Shown here one piece after another: positions 22,781 to 23,577 of a stretch of DNA of 23,577 nucleotides. The translations under genes and the position numbers were made by a program. Where the stretch lies: positions 1-23,577 of the IMG/VR virus record IMGVR_UViG_3300006117_000052, one strand, 5' to 3'. Every line of letters begins with the position of its first letter. The first letter of the stretch is position 1. The notes beneath the pieces are model-generated. The model did not search any database. It was not told the DNA's origin and worked only from the letters and a program-made list of their open reading frames with translations. The DNA is from a virus.

Positions 22781-22808
22781 TTTAACGGTATATACCGAGG
22801 TTAAAAAT
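22781..22808 (-). other. Inverted repeat upstream of the long fibre gene
   Basis: The gap between the coiled-coil gene and the long fibre holds the perfect 12-base palindrome CGGTATATACCG (22786-22797), flanked by TTTAA / TTAAA arms. On the transcript, CCTC just 5' of the palindrome can also pair with the GAGG of the ribosome-binding site. A weak hairpin, a translational control element or an operator are all possible; only the symmetry is seen directly. Confidence 0.45.
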
Positions 22809-22992
22809 CTTCTTTGATCTTTGCAGTCTTCTTATTTAAGCTTGACTGTAATTTCTCAACGTCTGCTTGGAGACTAGCGATCAATTTCTCGGCAATCACT
22901 AGTCTCGTTTGCAGTAGAATCTCATTTTTGATGAGATCTGTCAATTTATTATTCATCACTTCAATATAAGTGTTGACAAACTCTTCATTCAT
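22801..22992 (-). CDS. Small coiled-coil protein between fibre genes
   Basis: A 63-residue protein starting M-N-E-E-F-V-N-T-Y-I-E-V. From about residue 8 to 58 it shows a heptad-like spacing of Ile, Leu and Val (K-L-T-D-L-I, L-V-I-A-E-K-L-I-A-S-L, V-E-K-L-Q-S-S-L) with no Pro or Gly, so it should form one long coiled coil. Small proteins of this type sit between tail-fibre genes in aquatic T4-like phages; role unknown, perhaps a trimerisation or assembly factor. The start ATG has no strong ribosome-binding site. The codon density and the tight gaps (31 and 30 bases) support a real gene. Confidence 0.75.
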   Translation of the reverse strand: MNEEFVNTYIEVMNNKLTDLIKNEILLQTRLVIAEKLIASLQADVEKLQSSLNKKTAKIKEDF

Positions 22993-23022
22993 TAGTATAA
23001 TATCTCTGTAACCCAGTAATGA

Positions 23023-23577
23023 TTAGAATGTACCACCGTCGAGTGAACCATAGGCTGGTAGGTTGTTGGTGATCATGAGTACTTGTCCGTTAGCTACTGA
23101 TCCAGGAATAGACAGTTTACTTAGTGCTGTTGGATTTGATGTACCAGCATAAAGAATATCACCAGCAGCATAAGTGTTAACGCCAGTACCACCAGAAGTA
23201 GCAAGTAGAGCAGAACTTAACACCAAAGTATTGGCAGAGAAGTTAACACCGAGTGTAGAGTTCGCTGTAATTTGAACATTTGATGTATTGGCAATAAGAC
23301 CACCACCAACACCATAAGGAGCTAGGTATGCTTGTAAAGTACCAGTCGCGCTATTTGATGCAGAAAGATCAAAAGTAGGTGAAGTGTTTGGATTTGTATT
23401 TGAAGCAAAAATTTGGAAGTATGGACTATTGTTCGATGATTTCGAAGCAATACGACCAATACCTGAATACCAAACTGAGGTAGAGTTACCTGCAGGAGCA
23501 TAAAGACCAAAGTCTACCGAATCACTAGTTCTGTTGTTAGAAGCAAGCTCGATAATGTTATCATTAACAGTAAGCTG
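23023..23577 (-). CDS. Tail fibre / structural protein, C-terminal part only
   Basis: The frame is open from the window edge through 184 codons to TAA, so the N-terminus lies outside. Seen residues are Asn/Ser/Thr/Ala-rich beta-type sequence, with D-F-G-L-Y-A-P-A-G-N-S near residue 30 of the visible part, then a C-terminal block with S-G-G-T-G-V-N-T-Y-A-A-G-D-I-L-Y-A-G, L-S-K-L-S-I-P-G, G-Q-V-L-M-I and the end G-S-L-D-G-G-T-F. This ending is typical of long structural fibre proteins of T4-like aquatic phages (family knowledge). An internal ATG would give a 67-residue product, but the coding pattern clearly continues upstream, so I treat it as truncated by the window. Confidence 0.82.
   Translation of the reverse strand, partial: QLTVNDNIIELASNNRTSDSVDFGLYAPAGNSTSVWYSGIGRIASKSSNNSPYFQIFASNTNPNTSPTFDLSASNSATGTLQAYLAPYGVGGGLIANTSNVQITANSTLGVNFSANTLVLSSALLATSGGTGVNTYAAGDILYAGTSNPTALSKLSIPGSVANGQVLMITNNLPAYGSLDGGTF

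Overview
This window reads as part of the structural gene block of a T4-like, contractile-tailed dsDNA bacteriophage (myovirus). Every credible gene is on the minus strand, so transcription runs from high to low coordinates. The lower half carries the classic T4 order with no rearrangement of the core genes: gp13, gp14, gp15, gp16, gp17, gp18, gp19, gp20, a gp67-like core protein, then a large unknown protein cut by the window edge. The fibre repeats, the LamG adhesin and the cupin / W-rich companion genes are of the kind I associate with T4-like phages of aquatic (often marine) bacteria. The sequence is AT-rich by eye, apart from two tail-fibre cassettes. The host cannot be read from the sequence; a Gram-negative aquatic bacterium is the best guess.

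Layout in transcription order. (1) 23577-11232 is an array of fibre or adhesin genes: a truncated fibre protein, a 63-residue coiled-coil protein, a 760-residue repeat fibre, a 969-residue protein with four LamG-like domains, a glycine-rich adhesin, a small unknown protein, a 227-residue fibre, two paralogous fibres with matching flanks and different C-terminal halves, a 61-residue accessory protein, a 175-residue fibre, a second glycine-rich adhesin and a W-rich 180-residue protein. (2) A small cupin gene (11230-10961) bridges to the neck genes. (3) gp13 is separated from gp14 by a GIY-YIG homing endonuclease with its own bacterial-type promoter. (4) gp15 (tail terminator), gp16 and gp17 (terminase), gp18 (sheath), gp19 (tube) and gp20 (portal) follow. 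(5) At the left edge are a gp67-like prohead core protein and a 334+ residue protein with repeated acidic motifs that look like prohead-protease sites.

How the genes work together: gp20, gp67 and the left-edge protein act in prohead assembly; gp16/gp17 package DNA through the portal; gp13/gp14 close the head and form the neck; gp15 caps the tail; gp18/gp19 form the contractile sheath and tube; the fibre array supplies host recognition. Many junctions overlap by one to four bases (TAATG, TGATG, ATGA), consistent with translational coupling. Short NATAAATA elements upstream of several genes look like T4-type late promoters. The gene packing is tight: the longest gap is about 68 bases (10127-10194), so there is no gene-free stretch over 300 bases.

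The most interesting part is 13375-15545, where two neighbouring fibre genes share an 87-bp perfect repeat before, and a 32-bp perfect repeat after, unrelated receptor-binding cassettes. One cassette is clearly GC-richer than the rest of the phage, and a scar of a deleted small gene lies between the two genes. This looks like a tail-fibre duplication and cassette-exchange site. I found no sign of CRISPR, tRNA, integrase or reverse transcriptase.
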